The notes under the pieces: model-generated
What the model saw: the letters and a program-made list of their open reading frames with translations, nothing else
The model's database searches: none
What the model was told of the DNA's origin: nothing
Shown: piece after piece, positions 19,049 through 28,000 of the stretch
Layout: each line of letters starts with the position of its first letter
How positions within the stretch are numbered: the stretch's first letter is position 1
NCBI RefSeq assembly: GCF_024655565.1
Contig: NZ_JANKOF010000048.1
Span: forward strand, 1 to 34,594
DNA from: Nitratireductor sp. ZSWI3
GTDB taxonomy: Bacteria > Pseudomonadota > Alphaproteobacteria > Rhizobiales > Rhizobiaceae
Reading direction: 5' to 3'
DNA: 34,594 nucleotides
Program-made: the position numbers and the translations under genes

Positions 19049-19450
19049 TTAGGCGACAGCGCTTTCAAAAGCGTTCGGCGTCGTGTCTTTCAGATACACG
19101 AGCGCTTCCTTCGCCTTGCCGACGAGGGCGGCGAAAGCCTGCGGCTCGTGCACGGCCATGTCGGCCAGCACCTTGCGGTCGATCTCGATGCCGGCCTTGT
19201 TCAGACCGTCGATCAGGCGGCCATAGGTCAGGCCGTGCTCACGGGCAGCAGCGTTGATGCGCTGGATCCACAGCGCACGGAAATTGCGCTTGCGGTTCTT
19301 GCGATCGCGATAGGCATACTGCAGGGATTTCTCGACCGCCTGCTTGGCGATGCGGATGGTGTTTTTGCGGCGGCCGTAGAAGCCCTTGGCGGCTTTCATG
19401 ACCTTCTTGTGCTTGGCGTGGGCGGTAACGCCCCTCTTCACGCGTGCCAT
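19049..19450 (-). CDS. rplT: 50S ribosomal protein L20
   Basis: L20 binds 23S rRNA early in large-subunit assembly. The 133 residues begin [19 protein letters not shown] and continue with [19 protein letters not shown] and the family signature [18 protein letters not shown]. The C-terminal extension past the E. coli length (to [11 protein letters not shown]) is common in alphaproteobacteria. AAGGAG is 8 nt before the ATG. It follows rpmI by 35 bp. Confidence 0.98.
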   Translation of the reverse strand: MARVKRGVTAHAKHKKVMKAAKGFYGRRKNTIRIAKQAVEKSLQYAYRDRKNRKRNFRALWIQRINAAAREHGLTYGRLIDGLNKAGIEIDRKVLADMAVHEPQAFAALVGKAKEALVYLKDTTPNAFESAVA

Positions 19451-19485
19451 GGCATGATCTCCTTAAGTCTGTTCCGTTCTGCCGA

Positions 19486-19686
19486 TCAGAAGCTGTAGGG
19501 CATGAATTTCTTCACGATCTTGGTGTCAGGATCGGAAAGAACCATCGTGCCCCGCGCATCGCGGATGAACTTGTTGGAACGCTTGATCATGCCGTGCCGC
19601 TTGCCGGCGGCGGCGACCTTCACCTTGCCGGTCGCGGTCACCTTGAACCGCTTCTTGACCGAAGACTTCGTCTTCATCTTGGGCAT
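19486..19686 (-). CDS. rpmI: 50S ribosomal protein L35
   Basis: The 66-residue basic protein [15 protein letters not shown], then [14 protein letters not shown], matches L35 along its full length. GGAGAAG lies 5 nt before the ATG. It is the first gene of the rpmI-rplT pair. In several bacteria L20 represses this operon by binding the leader RNA; here the leader is long (about 170 nt) and GC-rich, which would allow such control (inference). Confidence 0.96.
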   Translation of the reverse strand: MPKMKTKSSVKKRFKVTATGKVKVAAAGKRHGMIKRSNKFIRDARGTMVLSDPDTKIVKKFMPYSF

Positions 19687-19864
19687 TTTGCTTCTCCGTT
19701 CATTCGGTCCAGTGCGGGTCGCGCCGCTTCCCGCCTCCGCCTGCACGCCCGATCGGCCGTCACGCGGTCGCGTTGTCCGGCATTGCCGGCCCACGCGCAA
19801 TCTGAACCCTGTCAGCATTAAGAACCGCCTCGGCATGCCCTGCCGGCCGGTTCGGGAAAGCGGC

Positions 19865-19908
19865 CTTATAGCGGCGCGCCGGCTTCCGCGCAACTGTTGT
19901 TTTGCGCG
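19865..19908 (-). promoter_or_regulatory. Candidate rpmI-rplT promoter with overlapping inverted repeat
   Basis: The minus strand has TTGCGC (19893-19888), a 17-bp spacer and TATAAG (19870-19865). The inverted repeat CGCGCAA-N8-TTGCGCG (19887-19908) covers the -35 box and could be an operator. The predicted leader to rpmI is about 170 nt. Confidence 0.45.
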
Positions 19909-19930
19909 ACGTGGGCGGCCGCTGCCGCCG

Positions 19931-20566
19931 TCAATACATGCGCAGGAGGATCGGCAGCAGCGCCCGGTCCTGCAGATGCTCGATCAACTCGAAGGTCGGC
20001 ATGGCCAGAAAGAAGACGAGTCCGTCGAGAAGGGTCCGGTAGAGGCGCTGCGGCAGGATCGACAGGGTCTGCGGGTCGCTGAACAGCCTCGGGTCGGGGA
20101 AGAACGCCGGGACCCGTTCGGCATAGGCGTTGAAGCTGGCGCCGAAACGCTCGCGCAGGAAGATCGCCTCGCGCTGCAGCGTGAGGCTGAGGATCAGCGC
20201 CGTCAGGAAGCCGCAAATCAGGGCGATGACGATGCTGCCGGTCTGCGCGCCGACGCCGACCGCGCCGACGGTGGAGAAGAAATAGAGCGGGTTGCGGGTC
20301 ATCGAGTACGGCCCGTCCTGCACCAGCTCGCTGGATTTCCGTCCGCCGATGTAAAGCGTGCACCACAGCCGCCCGAGAATGGCGATGCCGATGAGGCCAA
20401 GCCCGGAAAGCTCGATGAGCTCTTCGATGTCGTAGGACCCCGGATTGGGATGTTCCCATCCGGAGTGGATGAACAGCAGGAACGATCCGAGGATCGCCGC
20501 GATGAGCCAGAAACTGGCGATGCGCAGCCGCTGAAACTGCCCCAGAGCGATCCTGTAAATCCGCAT
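19931..20566 (-). CDS. Isoprenylcysteine carboxyl methyltransferase-like membrane protein
   Basis: The 211-residue protein has four to five hydrophobic segments and the ICMT/PEMT-type core: [16 protein letters not shown] (SAM-site RNPxY), followed by a hydrophobic pair and [21 protein letters not shown]. Bacterial relatives are putative SAM-dependent methyltransferases of unknown substrate; protein prenylation is not expected here. The ATG at 20566 is chosen because family similarity begins there; no clear ribosome site is seen. It lies between infC and rpmI on the same strand, an unusual interruption of a block that is often contiguous. Confidence 0.78.
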   Translation of the reverse strand: MRIYRIALGQFQRLRIASFWLIAAILGSFLLFIHSGWEHPNPGSYDIEELIELSGLGLIGIAILGRLWCTLYIGGRKSSELVQDGPYSMTRNPLYFFSTVGAVGVGAQTGSIVIALICGFLTALILSLTLQREAIFLRERFGASFNAYAERVPAFFPDPRLFSDPQTLSILPQRLYRTLLDGLVFFLAMPTFELIEHLQDRALLPILLRMY

Positions 20567-20652
20567 GTGGAAGAAACCCCGACCGACCGTGTTGCATCGC
20601 CGGTAGAGCGCGATTGCGGCGCTTTTGGGGGCGGTGTGGCAGGGCGCGCCTT

Positions 20653-20754
20653 CGCCAGGTTGTGAACCGCCGGCGTCCGGCAATTCGCAACCTGGCGACG
20701 GGCTTGAGCCTTGCAGGGTGGTTGCTGGGGATGCGTGCGCCCGGGCGGGCGCAC
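20653..20754. repeat. Two palindromes between infC and the ICMT-like gene
   Basis: 20653-20697 is a long, nearly perfect inverted repeat: CGCCAGGTTGTGAA against TTCGCAACCTGGCG (one mismatch), with an inner GCCGG-CGT-CCGGC. 20735-20754 is GTGCGCCC-GGGC-GGGCGCAC. Neither has a T-run on the minus strand, so they look more like palindromic repeats or RNA-stabilising hairpins than terminators. Confidence 0.5.
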
Positions 20755-20777
20755 CGGAGGCGCCCGGAGGCGCTATG

Positions 20778-21317
20778 TCACGTGCGCGGCGCCAGAACCA
20801 TCATCATCTGACGGCCTTCGAGCTTCGGTTCGGCTTCGACCTTGGCAATCGGTTCCACCTCCTCGCGCACGCGGTTCAAAAGCTGCATGCCGAGTTCCAT
20901 ATGTGCCATTTCGCGGCCGCGGAAGCGCAGGGTGAGCTTCACCTTGTCGCCCTCCTCGAAGAAGCGCCGCACGGCCTTCATCTTCACCTCATAGTCGTGG
21001 GTGTCGATGTTCGGACGCATCTTGATCTCCTTGATCTCGATGGTCTTCTGCTTCTTGCGTGCTTCAGCGGCCTTCTTCTGGCTCTGATACTTCATCTTGC
21101 CAAGATCGGTGATCTTGCAGACGGGCGGTTCGGAATTTGGAGCGATTTCAACGAGGTCGAGACCGGCGTCCTCAGCGGCTGCCAGAGCCTCCTCGATGGA
21201 TACCACGCCGCGATTGGTGCCGTCATCGTCAATCAGTTGCACCCGGGGAACCCGGATGTCGCGGTTTGCGCGCGGGCCTTCCTTGACCTGAGGCTGCGCT
21301 TTGAATGGTCTGCGAAT
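20778..21317 (-). CDS. infC: Translation initiation factor IF-3, AUU start
   Basis: IF3 keeps the 30S subunit free and checks the start codon. The protein has the N-domain ([16 protein letters not shown], then [11 protein letters not shown]), the linker [12 protein letters not shown] and the C-domain ([18 protein letters not shown], then [12 protein letters not shown]). With ATT at 21317 as start it has 179 residues, the family's usual length, and begins (M)RRPFKA like rhizobial IF3. GAGGAG lies 9 nt upstream. The nearest in-frame ATG (21347) has no ribosome site and would add ten unconserved residues. AUU starts allow IF3 to repress its own translation, as known in E. coli. Confidence 0.93.
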   Translation of the reverse strand: MRRPFKAQPQVKEGPRANRDIRVPRVQLIDDDGTNRGVVSIEEALAAAEDAGLDLVEIAPNSEPPVCKITDLGKMKYQSQKKAAEARKKQKTIEIKEIKMRPNIDTHDYEVKMKAVRRFFEEGDKVKLTLRFRGREMAHMELGMQLLNRVREEVEPIAKVEAEPKLEGRQMMMVLAPRT

Positions 21318-21378
21318 GGTCGTTGTCTCCTCGAGTTGTTGAACCATCGGTTTTGCGGCAAAGCCGCCGAGCCGAGGC

Positions 21379-21407
21379 GTATGTCGTCTCGGCAGGCGAA
21401 GTGTCAA
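21379..21407 (-). promoter_or_regulatory. Candidate infC promoter
   Basis: On the minus strand TTGACA (21407-21402), a 17-bp spacer and ACATAC (21384-21379). The -35 box is perfect, the -10 weak. It would give a leader of about 55 nt to the AUU start. Confidence 0.4.
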
Positions 21408-21483
21408 TAGCATATAAGGGCAAAAGAATCACGCCGCGCGTTCGGCATATATTGCAGATCGGCAAACCGAGAGGAAAGAGACC

Positions 21484-22257
21484 ATGTCCAGCATCCCGCC
21501 CAGCTTCCTCGATGTCGGCGACGCGGCGATCGCTTATCGCCAGCGCGCGGGCCGCACGCCGGGCGTCGTCTGGCTTGGCGGCTACCGTTCGGACATGCTC
21601 GGAACCAAGGCCGAGGCCCTCGACGCCTGGGCCGCCGACAGCGGCCACGCCTTTCTCCGGCACGATTATTCCGGCCATGGCGAATCGGGCGGGGCCTTCA
21701 TGGACGGAACGATCTCGCGCTGGCTGGCCGAGAGCCTGGCGGTTTTCCGCGCGTTCAGCGCCGGCCCGCAGATCCTCGTCGGGTCTTCCATGGGGGCCTG
21801 GATCGCGCTGCGCATGGTGCAGGAGCTGCACAAGGCCGGCGAAGGGTGGCGCCTGGCCGGCCTGTTGCTGATTGCCCCAGCGCCCGACTTCACAATGGAG
21901 CTCGTCGAACCGCAACTCGGCGACGCCCACCGGCGCGAACTGGAAGAGAAAGGATATATGGAAGAGCCGTCCGAATATTCCGACGAGCCCTACATCTATA
22001 CGAAAGCCCTGTTCGACGACGGCCGGCGGAACCGGGTGCTCGACGGCATCATCGATACGCACTGCCCGGTCCACATCCTGCAGGGCAAGGCGGACCCCGA
22101 CGTGCCCTACGCGCATGCGATGCGGCTGACCGAGCACCTGCCGGCCGACGACGTGACCCTGTCGCTGATCAGCGACGGCGACCACCGGTTGTCGCGCCCG
22201 CAGGACATCGCCCTCATGCTGCGCACGCTGGAAGGTCTGATCGCCCGGACCGTTTAG
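21484..22257 (+). CDS. Alpha/beta hydrolase (ABHD10-like)
   Basis: The 257-residue protein has the nucleophile elbow GSSMGAW with Ser102, the oxyanion-side GGYRSDM, a strand with LRHDYSGHGES, the acid in GKADPDVPY and the His in SDGDHRLSRP. Mammalian ABHD10 is a thioesterase/depalmitoylase; the bacterial substrate is unknown. AGAGGAAAGAGACC precedes the ATG. It is divergent from infC with 166 bp between the starts. Bases 22258-22422 after it hold no gene. Confidence 0.85.
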   Translation: MSSIPPSFLDVGDAAIAYRQRAGRTPGVVWLGGYRSDMLGTKAEALDAWAADSGHAFLRHDYSGHGESGGAFMDGTISRWLAESLAVFRAFSAGPQILVGSSMGAWIALRMVQELHKAGEGWRLAGLLLIAPAPDFTMELVEPQLGDAHRRELEEKGYMEEPSEYSDEPYIYTKALFDDGRRNRVLDGIIDTHCPVHILQGKADPDVPYAHAMRLTEHLPADDVTLSLISDGDHRLSRPQDIALMLRTLEGLIARTV

Positions 22258-22422
22258 CCCCCGCGTTGCCAAAGAGCGCCGAGATTGCGAAAAAACATGT
22301 TGCGATTCAGGGGATTGTCCGAATCTGGTTTACGTTCTTCTTGAAACGGCGAAAAGACCTTCCCATCTCGAATTCATGCAACTGCCCGGGGGTTGCACGC
22401 TCAAACAAAGGAACGGGTGACC

Positions 22423-22854
22423 ATGACCAACTCTGCACTTATCCGTCCCGCTTGGACGCCTGCGACGATTGCCCTGATGGTGGTGGGCTTCATGGTGTTC
22501 TGGCCGCTCGGCCTCGCCATGCTCGCCTATATTCTGTGGGGTGACCGGCTGGGAGACTTCAAGCGCGACGTCAACCGCAAGACGGACCATTTCTTCACCG
22601 GCTGCCGCCGCGGTGCGCATCGGCATTCGTATACCGGCAACGTCGCCTTCGACGACTGGCGCGAAAAGGAGCTGGAGCGACTTGCCGAGGAGCGCCGCAA
22701 GCTCGACGAGATGCGTGACGATTTCGACGAGTACATGCGCGAGCTGCGCCGCGCCAAGGATCAGGAAGAGTTCGATCGCTTCATGAACGAGCGCAACAAG
22801 GGCCGCAAATCCGGACGCGGCAAGTCCGTGCCGGATACGAAGGACGAGGATTGA
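22423..22854 (+). CDS. DUF2852 domain-containing membrane-anchored protein
   Basis: The 143-residue protein has one hydrophobic segment (IALMVVGFMVFWPLGLAML, about residues 15-33) followed by AYILWGDRLGDF, typical of DUF2852 proteins of Rhizobiales. The rest is a charged coiled-coil-like region (EKELERLAEERRKLDEMR to RRAKDQEEFDRFMNER) ending in a basic tail. Function unknown. MTNSAL at 22423 is preferred over 22393 since AGGAACGGG precedes it. A strong terminator follows, so it is probably a single-gene unit. Confidence 0.85.
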   Translation: MTNSALIRPAWTPATIALMVVGFMVFWPLGLAMLAYILWGDRLGDFKRDVNRKTDHFFTGCRRGAHRHSYTGNVAFDDWREKELERLAEERRKLDEMRDDFDEYMRELRRAKDQEEFDRFMNERNKGRKSGRGKSVPDTKDED

Positions 22855-22879
22855 TCGTCGGCATAGCGGATAAAATGAC

Positions 22880-22915
22880 GAAAGCGGCATCTCCTCGAGG
22901 TGCCGCTTTCTTTTT
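22880..22915 (+). terminator. Intrinsic terminator after DUF2852 gene
   Basis: GAAAGCGGCA and TGCCGCTTTC form a perfect 10-bp stem with an 11-base loop, followed by TTTTT on the plus strand. Confidence 0.85.
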
Positions 22916-22920
22916 CGCCT

Positions 22921-23023
22921 TACAGCGCCGTGCGTGGTTCGGACGCGCAAAGGACGCTGTAAGTCTTTGAATCTGTGCATCGTGCTTTCCGAAAACCGAT
23001 TCCGATTTTCGGCCCGATGCGAC
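22921..23023. repeat. Best-preserved copy of the TACAGCGCCGTGCG rhizobial intergenic repeat
   Basis: The element has a left palindrome (TACAGCG at 22921 pairing with CGCTGTA ending near 22961, enclosing GTGCGT/GACGCGC) and a right palindrome (CCGAAAA at 22989-22995 with TTTTCGG at 23006-23012). Between them is AGTCTTTGAATCTGTGCATC. Degenerate or partial copies occur in this window at 6304, 13590, 15317 and 34503. Similar mosaic repeats are widespread between genes in Rhizobiaceae (general knowledge). Confidence 0.7.
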
Positions 23024-23054
23024 AGGTTTTTGCGAATCATCTAGTTTTGCTTTC

Positions 23055-23816
23055 ATGACGTTCGGATTACTCAAGATGATCGGGCTCAATGTCGCTGCCG
23101 CGCCGGCCGAGCGCGTCCATCGTGTGGCCGGCCGCGAGCTGCCGCTCCGCGTCGTGGAGAACAGCCGGGCCAAGCGGCTGACGCTGCGGATCGAGCCGGG
23201 CGGCAAGGGGCTTCGGGTCACGGTGCCGCCGGGCCTTTCGCGCTCGCGCCAAGTGGACGATTTTCTCGACCGGCATGCCGGCTGGCTCGAGGAGCGCTTG
23301 CGCAAGCTTCCCGAGAAGCCCCTGGTGCGGCCGGGCATCCGGATCCCCGTGCGCGGCACGCCTCACCGGATCGTCCACGACGCCGCCGGTCGGGGTGCCG
23401 CCGAAGCCAGGCTGCAGGACGGCGAGCCGGTTCTGGTCGTGCCCGGCGACCGCAGGCACCTGCCCCGCCGCGTCGCCGATTTTCTGAAACGGGAAGCCAA
23501 GCGCGACATCGAGGCCCTCGTCGCCAAGCACTCGGTGGCGCTCGGCAGGCGCGCCCGCGCGATCCGCTTTCGCGATACCAAGAGCCGCTGGGGCTCGTGC
23601 ACCTCGGATGGCGTCCTGTCCTTCTCCTGGCGCATCATGATGGCTCCGCCCCCTGTCATCGACTATCTGGTGGCCCATGAAGTGGCGCATCTGAAGGAGA
23701 TGAACCACGGGGCGCGGTTCTGGAAGCTCTGCAAGGAGCTCTGCCCGGAGACCGACCGCTGCAAGGACTGGCTGAAGCGAAACGGCAACGCCCTGCAGGC
23801 GATCGGCTTCGAGTGA
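23055..23816 (+). CDS. YgjP/SprT-like zinc metallopeptidase (DUF45, M48-like)
   Basis: The 253-residue protein has the DUF45 pattern: NSRAKRLTLRIEPGG near the N-terminus, FRDTKSRWGSCTSDGVLSFSWR, then VAHEVAHLKEMNH with the zinc-binding HExxH (His208, Glu209, His212) and a further His after it. Such proteins are predicted cytoplasmic peptidases with unknown substrates. The ATG at 23055 has no strong ribosome site; in-frame MIGLNV at 23076 is an alternative. It ends 72 bp before trpF and may be its upstream operon partner. Confidence 0.85.
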   Translation: MTFGLLKMIGLNVAAAPAERVHRVAGRELPLRVVENSRAKRLTLRIEPGGKGLRVTVPPGLSRSRQVDDFLDRHAGWLEERLRKLPEKPLVRPGIRIPVRGTPHRIVHDAAGRGAAEARLQDGEPVLVVPGDRRHLPRRVADFLKREAKRDIEALVAKHSVALGRRARAIRFRDTKSRWGSCTSDGVLSFSWRIMMAPPPVIDYLVAHEVAHLKEMNHGARFWKLCKELCPETDRCKDWLKRNGNALQAIGFE

Positions 23817-23888
23817 GTGCCGCGTGAAGGCTCCGCTCCAGGGGTATCTTCACTCGACTCCGTAGCCGTTTCGTGGCACTTCCCCCCT

Positions 23889-24554
23889 ATGACACTCGAC
23901 ATCAAGATCTGCGGCCTCAAGACGCCGGAAGCGGTTGCCGCCGCGCTTGACGGCGGGGCGAGCCATGTGGGCTTCATTTTCTTCGAGAAAAGCCCGCGCA
24001 ACGTGAGCCCGCAAGCGGCCGGCGCGCTGCGCAAGGCGGCGCTTGGCCGCGCACGGGCCGTGGCGGTCAGCGTGGACGCCGATGACGAGGCGCTCGATGC
24101 CATAGTCGAGGCGATGGCCCCGGACATGCTGCAGCTCCATGGAAGCGAAAGCCCTGAGCGGGTCGCCGCCGTCAAGGCGCGCTATCGGCTGCCGGTGATG
24201 AAGGCCTTCTCCATCCGTGAGGCGGCGGATCTCGAGGGAATTGCCCCTTATCGCGGGATCGCCGACCGGTTCCTCTTCGACGCCAAGCCGCCCAAGGGGG
24301 CGGAGCTTCCCGGCGGCAACGGCGTGCCCTTTGACTGGCGGGTGCTTGCCGCTCTTGACGGTGACGTTAATTACATGCTTTCGGGAGGCCTCAACGCGGC
24401 CAATATCGGCGCTGCGCTGCGTGTCGTGTCGCCGCAGGGCATCGATGTTTCGTCGGGTGTGGAAAGCGCACCGGGCGAAAAGAACCCGGAATTGATACGC
24501 GAGTTCTTCGATGCCGCGCGCGCCGCGTTTGCCGATGATACCGCTCTGAGATGA
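23889..24554 (+). CDS. trpF: Phosphoribosylanthranilate isomerase
   Basis: TrpF converts N-(5'-phosphoribosyl)anthranilate to CdRP, the third step of tryptophan synthesis. The 221-residue TIM barrel has the catalytic Cys8 in [51 protein letters not shown], and the phosphate site [11 protein letters not shown] and GIDVSSGVE. The ATG at 23889 begins the conserved sequence; a GTG at 23817, directly after the metallopeptidase stop, would add unconserved residues. The ribosome site is poor (CT-rich). No leader peptide or attenuator was found upstream. Confidence 0.95.
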   Translation: MTLDIKICGLKTPEAVAAALDGGASHVGFIFFEKSPRNVSPQAAGALRKAALGRARAVAVSVDADDEALDAIVEAMAPDMLQLHGSESPERVAAVKARYRLPVMKAFSIREAADLEGIAPYRGIADRFLFDAKPPKGAELPGGNGVPFDWRVLAALDGDVNYMLSGGLNAANIGAALRVVSPQGIDVSSGVESAPGEKNPELIREFFDAARAAFADDTALR

Positions 24555-24564
24555 GGAGAGCACC

Positions 24565-25785
<1,221 letters not shown>

Positions 25786-25788
25786 AAC

Positions 25789-26031
25789 ATGTTCGAAATC
25801 TATCGTTCCAAGCAAAACCAGCACCACTATGTGGCCATCCGCCAGGACGATGACCGGGAAAACCCGATCGGCATTCGAAAGAGCCAGAATCTCTCATTCC
25901 TGACCTATGTCGCCGATGATGGCGAACCGCGCATCGCCTTCGATCCCAACGAGGCGAAGAGCCGGATCGCCCGCGACGGCTTCTACGCTTTCGCGGTGAC
26001 GATCGAGATTCGCGAGCACGCCGAAGGATGA
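25789..26031 (+). CDS. Small conserved-looking protein between trpB and trpA
   Basis: The 80-residue protein starts MFEIYRSKQNQHHYVAIR and continues with FLTYVADDGEPRIAFD and FYAFAVTIEIREH. It is soluble, with alternating hydrophobic residues suggesting a small beta fold. GGAGAT at the end of trpB is 8 nt before its ATG, and the gap to trpB is 3 bp, so it should be translated with trpB. I recall small genes at this place in other rhizobia but do not know a function. The opening resembles DUF1508-type FEIY starts, too weakly to assign. Confidence 0.7.
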   Translation: MFEIYRSKQNQHHYVAIRQDDDRENPIGIRKSQNLSFLTYVADDGEPRIAFDPNEAKSRIARDGFYAFAVTIEIREHAEG

Positions 26032-26136
26032 CCGGCGCAGAAGCTTCGCCGCACCAGATCACTAGGGCCGTTGCAATCGCCTGAATGCAGGACGGCGTGG
26101 GGCGCCGCACTGGATGAACGAGGACAAAGGATCATC

Positions 26137-26973
26137 ATGACCACCCGCATCGACCGCCGCTTCGCCCGGCTGAAGGAAGAAAACCGGCCGGCACTCGTGA
26201 CCTATTTCATGGGTGGGGACCCGGATTACGATACGGCGCTGTCGATCATGAAGGCCCTGCCGGAAGCCGGCAGCGACGTGATCGAGCTCGGCATGCCGTT
26301 CTCCGATCCGATGGCTGACGGTCCCGCGATCCAGGCGGCCGGGCTGCGGGCCCTCAAGGGCGGACAGACCCTTTCGAAGACTCTGCAGATGGCGCGCGAC
26401 TTCCGCACCGGCGACGACGACACGCCGATCGTCATGATGGGGTATTACAACCCGATCTACATCTACGGGGTCGAGCGCTTCCTGAGGGATGCGAAGGAGG
26501 CCGGCATCGACGGTCTCATCATCGTCGACCTGCCGCCGGAAATGGACAGCGAGCTCTGCGTTCCGGCTCTGCGGGCCGGCATCAACTTCATTCGCCTGGC
26601 CACGCCGACCACGGACGAGAAGCGCCTGCCGACCGTGCTCACCAACACGTCGGGCTTTGTCTATTACGTGTCGATGACGGGCGTCACCGGCTCGGCGCTG
26701 CCGGACACGAGCAAGGTCGCCGGCGCCGTCGCCCGCATCAAGGCGCACACCGACCTGCCGGTCTGCGTCGGGTTCGGCGTGAAGACCGCACGCCAGGCAA
26801 AGGCGATCGGCGAGGCGGCGGATGGCGTGGTGGTGGGCACCGCCATCGTCGCGGCCATCGCCCAGTGTTACGACGCAAAGGGTGAGAAGGTGGCCGATCC
26901 CGCCGAGGCCGTCGCCACGCTGGTGCGCGGCCTGGCGGATGGCGTGCGCGAAGCGCGCCTTGCTGTTGCCTGA
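26137..26973 (+). CDS. trpA: Tryptophan synthase alpha chain
   Basis: TrpA splits indole-3-glycerol phosphate and passes indole to TrpB through a tunnel. The 278-residue barrel has the catalytic pair Glu50 and Asp61 in [25 protein letters not shown], and the phosphate site [17 protein letters not shown] at 26137 is chosen over the ATG at 26071: AAAGG lies 6 nt upstream and the family starts there. A 105-bp gap after the small gene holds no clear signal. Confidence 0.96.
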   Translation: MTTRIDRRFARLKEENRPALVTYFMGGDPDYDTALSIMKALPEAGSDVIELGMPFSDPMADGPAIQAAGLRALKGGQTLSKTLQMARDFRTGDDDTPIVMMGYYNPIYIYGVERFLRDAKEAGIDGLIIVDLPPEMDSELCVPALRAGINFIRLATPTTDEKRLPTVLTNTSGFVYYVSMTGVTGSALPDTSKVAGAVARIKAHTDLPVCVGFGVKTARQAKAIGEAADGVVVGTAIVAAIAQCYDAKGEKVADPAEAVATLVRGLADGVREARLAVA

Positions 26974-27016
26974 TAATCGGCCCATCCTTCATCCAGTAGA
27001 GCAGAAGGCATAAACA

Positions 27017-27958
27017 ATGAACTGGATCACCAGCTACGTCCGGCCGAAGATCAATTCGATGCTTGGCCGTCGCGAGATGCCGGAAAATCTCTGGATCAAG
27101 GATCCGGAGACCGGCGAGATGGTCTTTCACAAGGATCTGGAAGACAATCTGTGGGTCATCCCCTCGTCCGGCCATCATATGAAGATCTCGGCGCGCGAGC
27201 GCCTGAGGTCCTTCTTCGACGGCGGTGAATACGAGACGCTCGAAAGCCCGAAGGCGGCTGTAGACCCGCTGAAATTCCGCGACGAGCGCCGTTACACGGA
27301 CCGCCTGCGCGACGCCAAGGCGAAGACCAATATGGAGGACGCCGTCCTCAACGGCATCGGCCGGATCGAGGGGCTGGAACTCGTCGCCACGGTTCAGGAT
27401 TTCGCCTTCATGGGCGGTTCGCTGGGCATGGCCGCCGGCGAGGCGATCATCCGCGGCTTCGAGACGGCGGTCGAGCGCAAGCTCCCGCTGGTGCTGTTCG
27501 CCGCTTCCGGCGGCGCGCGCATGCAGGAAGGTATCCTCTCGCTGATGCAGTTGCCGCGCACCACCGTGGCGCTCGACCGGCTGAAGGAGGCCGGCCTTCC
27601 CTACATCGTCGTGCTGACCAACCCGACCACGGGCGGCGTCACCGCCTCCTATGCGATGCTGGGCGACGTGCACATCGCGGAGCCGGGCGCGCTGATCGGC
27701 TTCGCCGGGCCTCGCGTCATCGAGCAGACCATCCGCGAAAAGCTGCCGGAGGGCTTCCAGCGTGCCGAGTACCTCAAGGAGCACGGCATGGTCGACATGG
27801 TCGTCTCGCGGCTCGAGATGAGGGAGACGGTCGCCCGGCTCGTCAAGATCCTGTTGAAGGAGAAGGTGGAAGAGGCCGTTGTTGCGTCGGAGGCGAAAGC
27901 AGAGGCGTTGCCTGCCCCGGTGGCCGAAGGGCCGGCCGCCGAGCAACCGGAAGCATAG
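27017..27958 (+). CDS. accD: Acetyl-CoA carboxylase carboxyltransferase beta subunit without zinc-ribbon cysteines
   Basis: AccD with AccA moves CO2 from carboxybiotin to acetyl-CoA, making malonyl-CoA for fatty acids. The 313-residue protein has the crotonase-like core: [48 protein letters not shown] and [17 protein letters not shown]. The N-terminal zinc-ribbon region is present ([26 protein letters not shown] split by the ribbon loops) but has no cysteine: the four Cys of the E. coli type are gone, including the position I recall as still Cys in Rhizobium (here Asp). An Ala/Pro-rich tail ends the protein. It follows trpA by 43 bp. Confidence 0.95.
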   Translation: MNWITSYVRPKINSMLGRREMPENLWIKDPETGEMVFHKDLEDNLWVIPSSGHHMKISARERLRSFFDGGEYETLESPKAAVDPLKFRDERRYTDRLRDAKAKTNMEDAVLNGIGRIEGLELVATVQDFAFMGGSLGMAAGEAIIRGFETAVERKLPLVLFAASGGARMQEGILSLMQLPRTTVALDRLKEAGLPYIVVLTNPTTGGVTASYAMLGDVHIAEPGALIGFAGPRVIEQTIREKLPEGFQRAEYLKEHGMVDMVVSRLEMRETVARLVKILLKEKVEEAVVASEAKAEALPAPVAEGPAAEQPEA

Positions 27959-27960
27959 GC

Positions 27961-27976
27961 GTCCGGACCTCCGGAC
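27961..27976 (+). other. Short hairpin between accD and folC
   Basis: GTCCGG-ACCT-CCGGAC lies just after the accD stop and 24 bp before the folC start. There is no T-run. It may stabilise the accD mRNA end or hinder folC translation. Confidence 0.35.
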
Positions 27977-28000
27977 CGCGTCTCATCAGGTGACACGGCC

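Noticed and set aside
23817-23888. Possible trp leader peptide or attenuator before trpF
   Set aside because: No run of Trp codons and no paired hairpins were found in the 72-bp gap.
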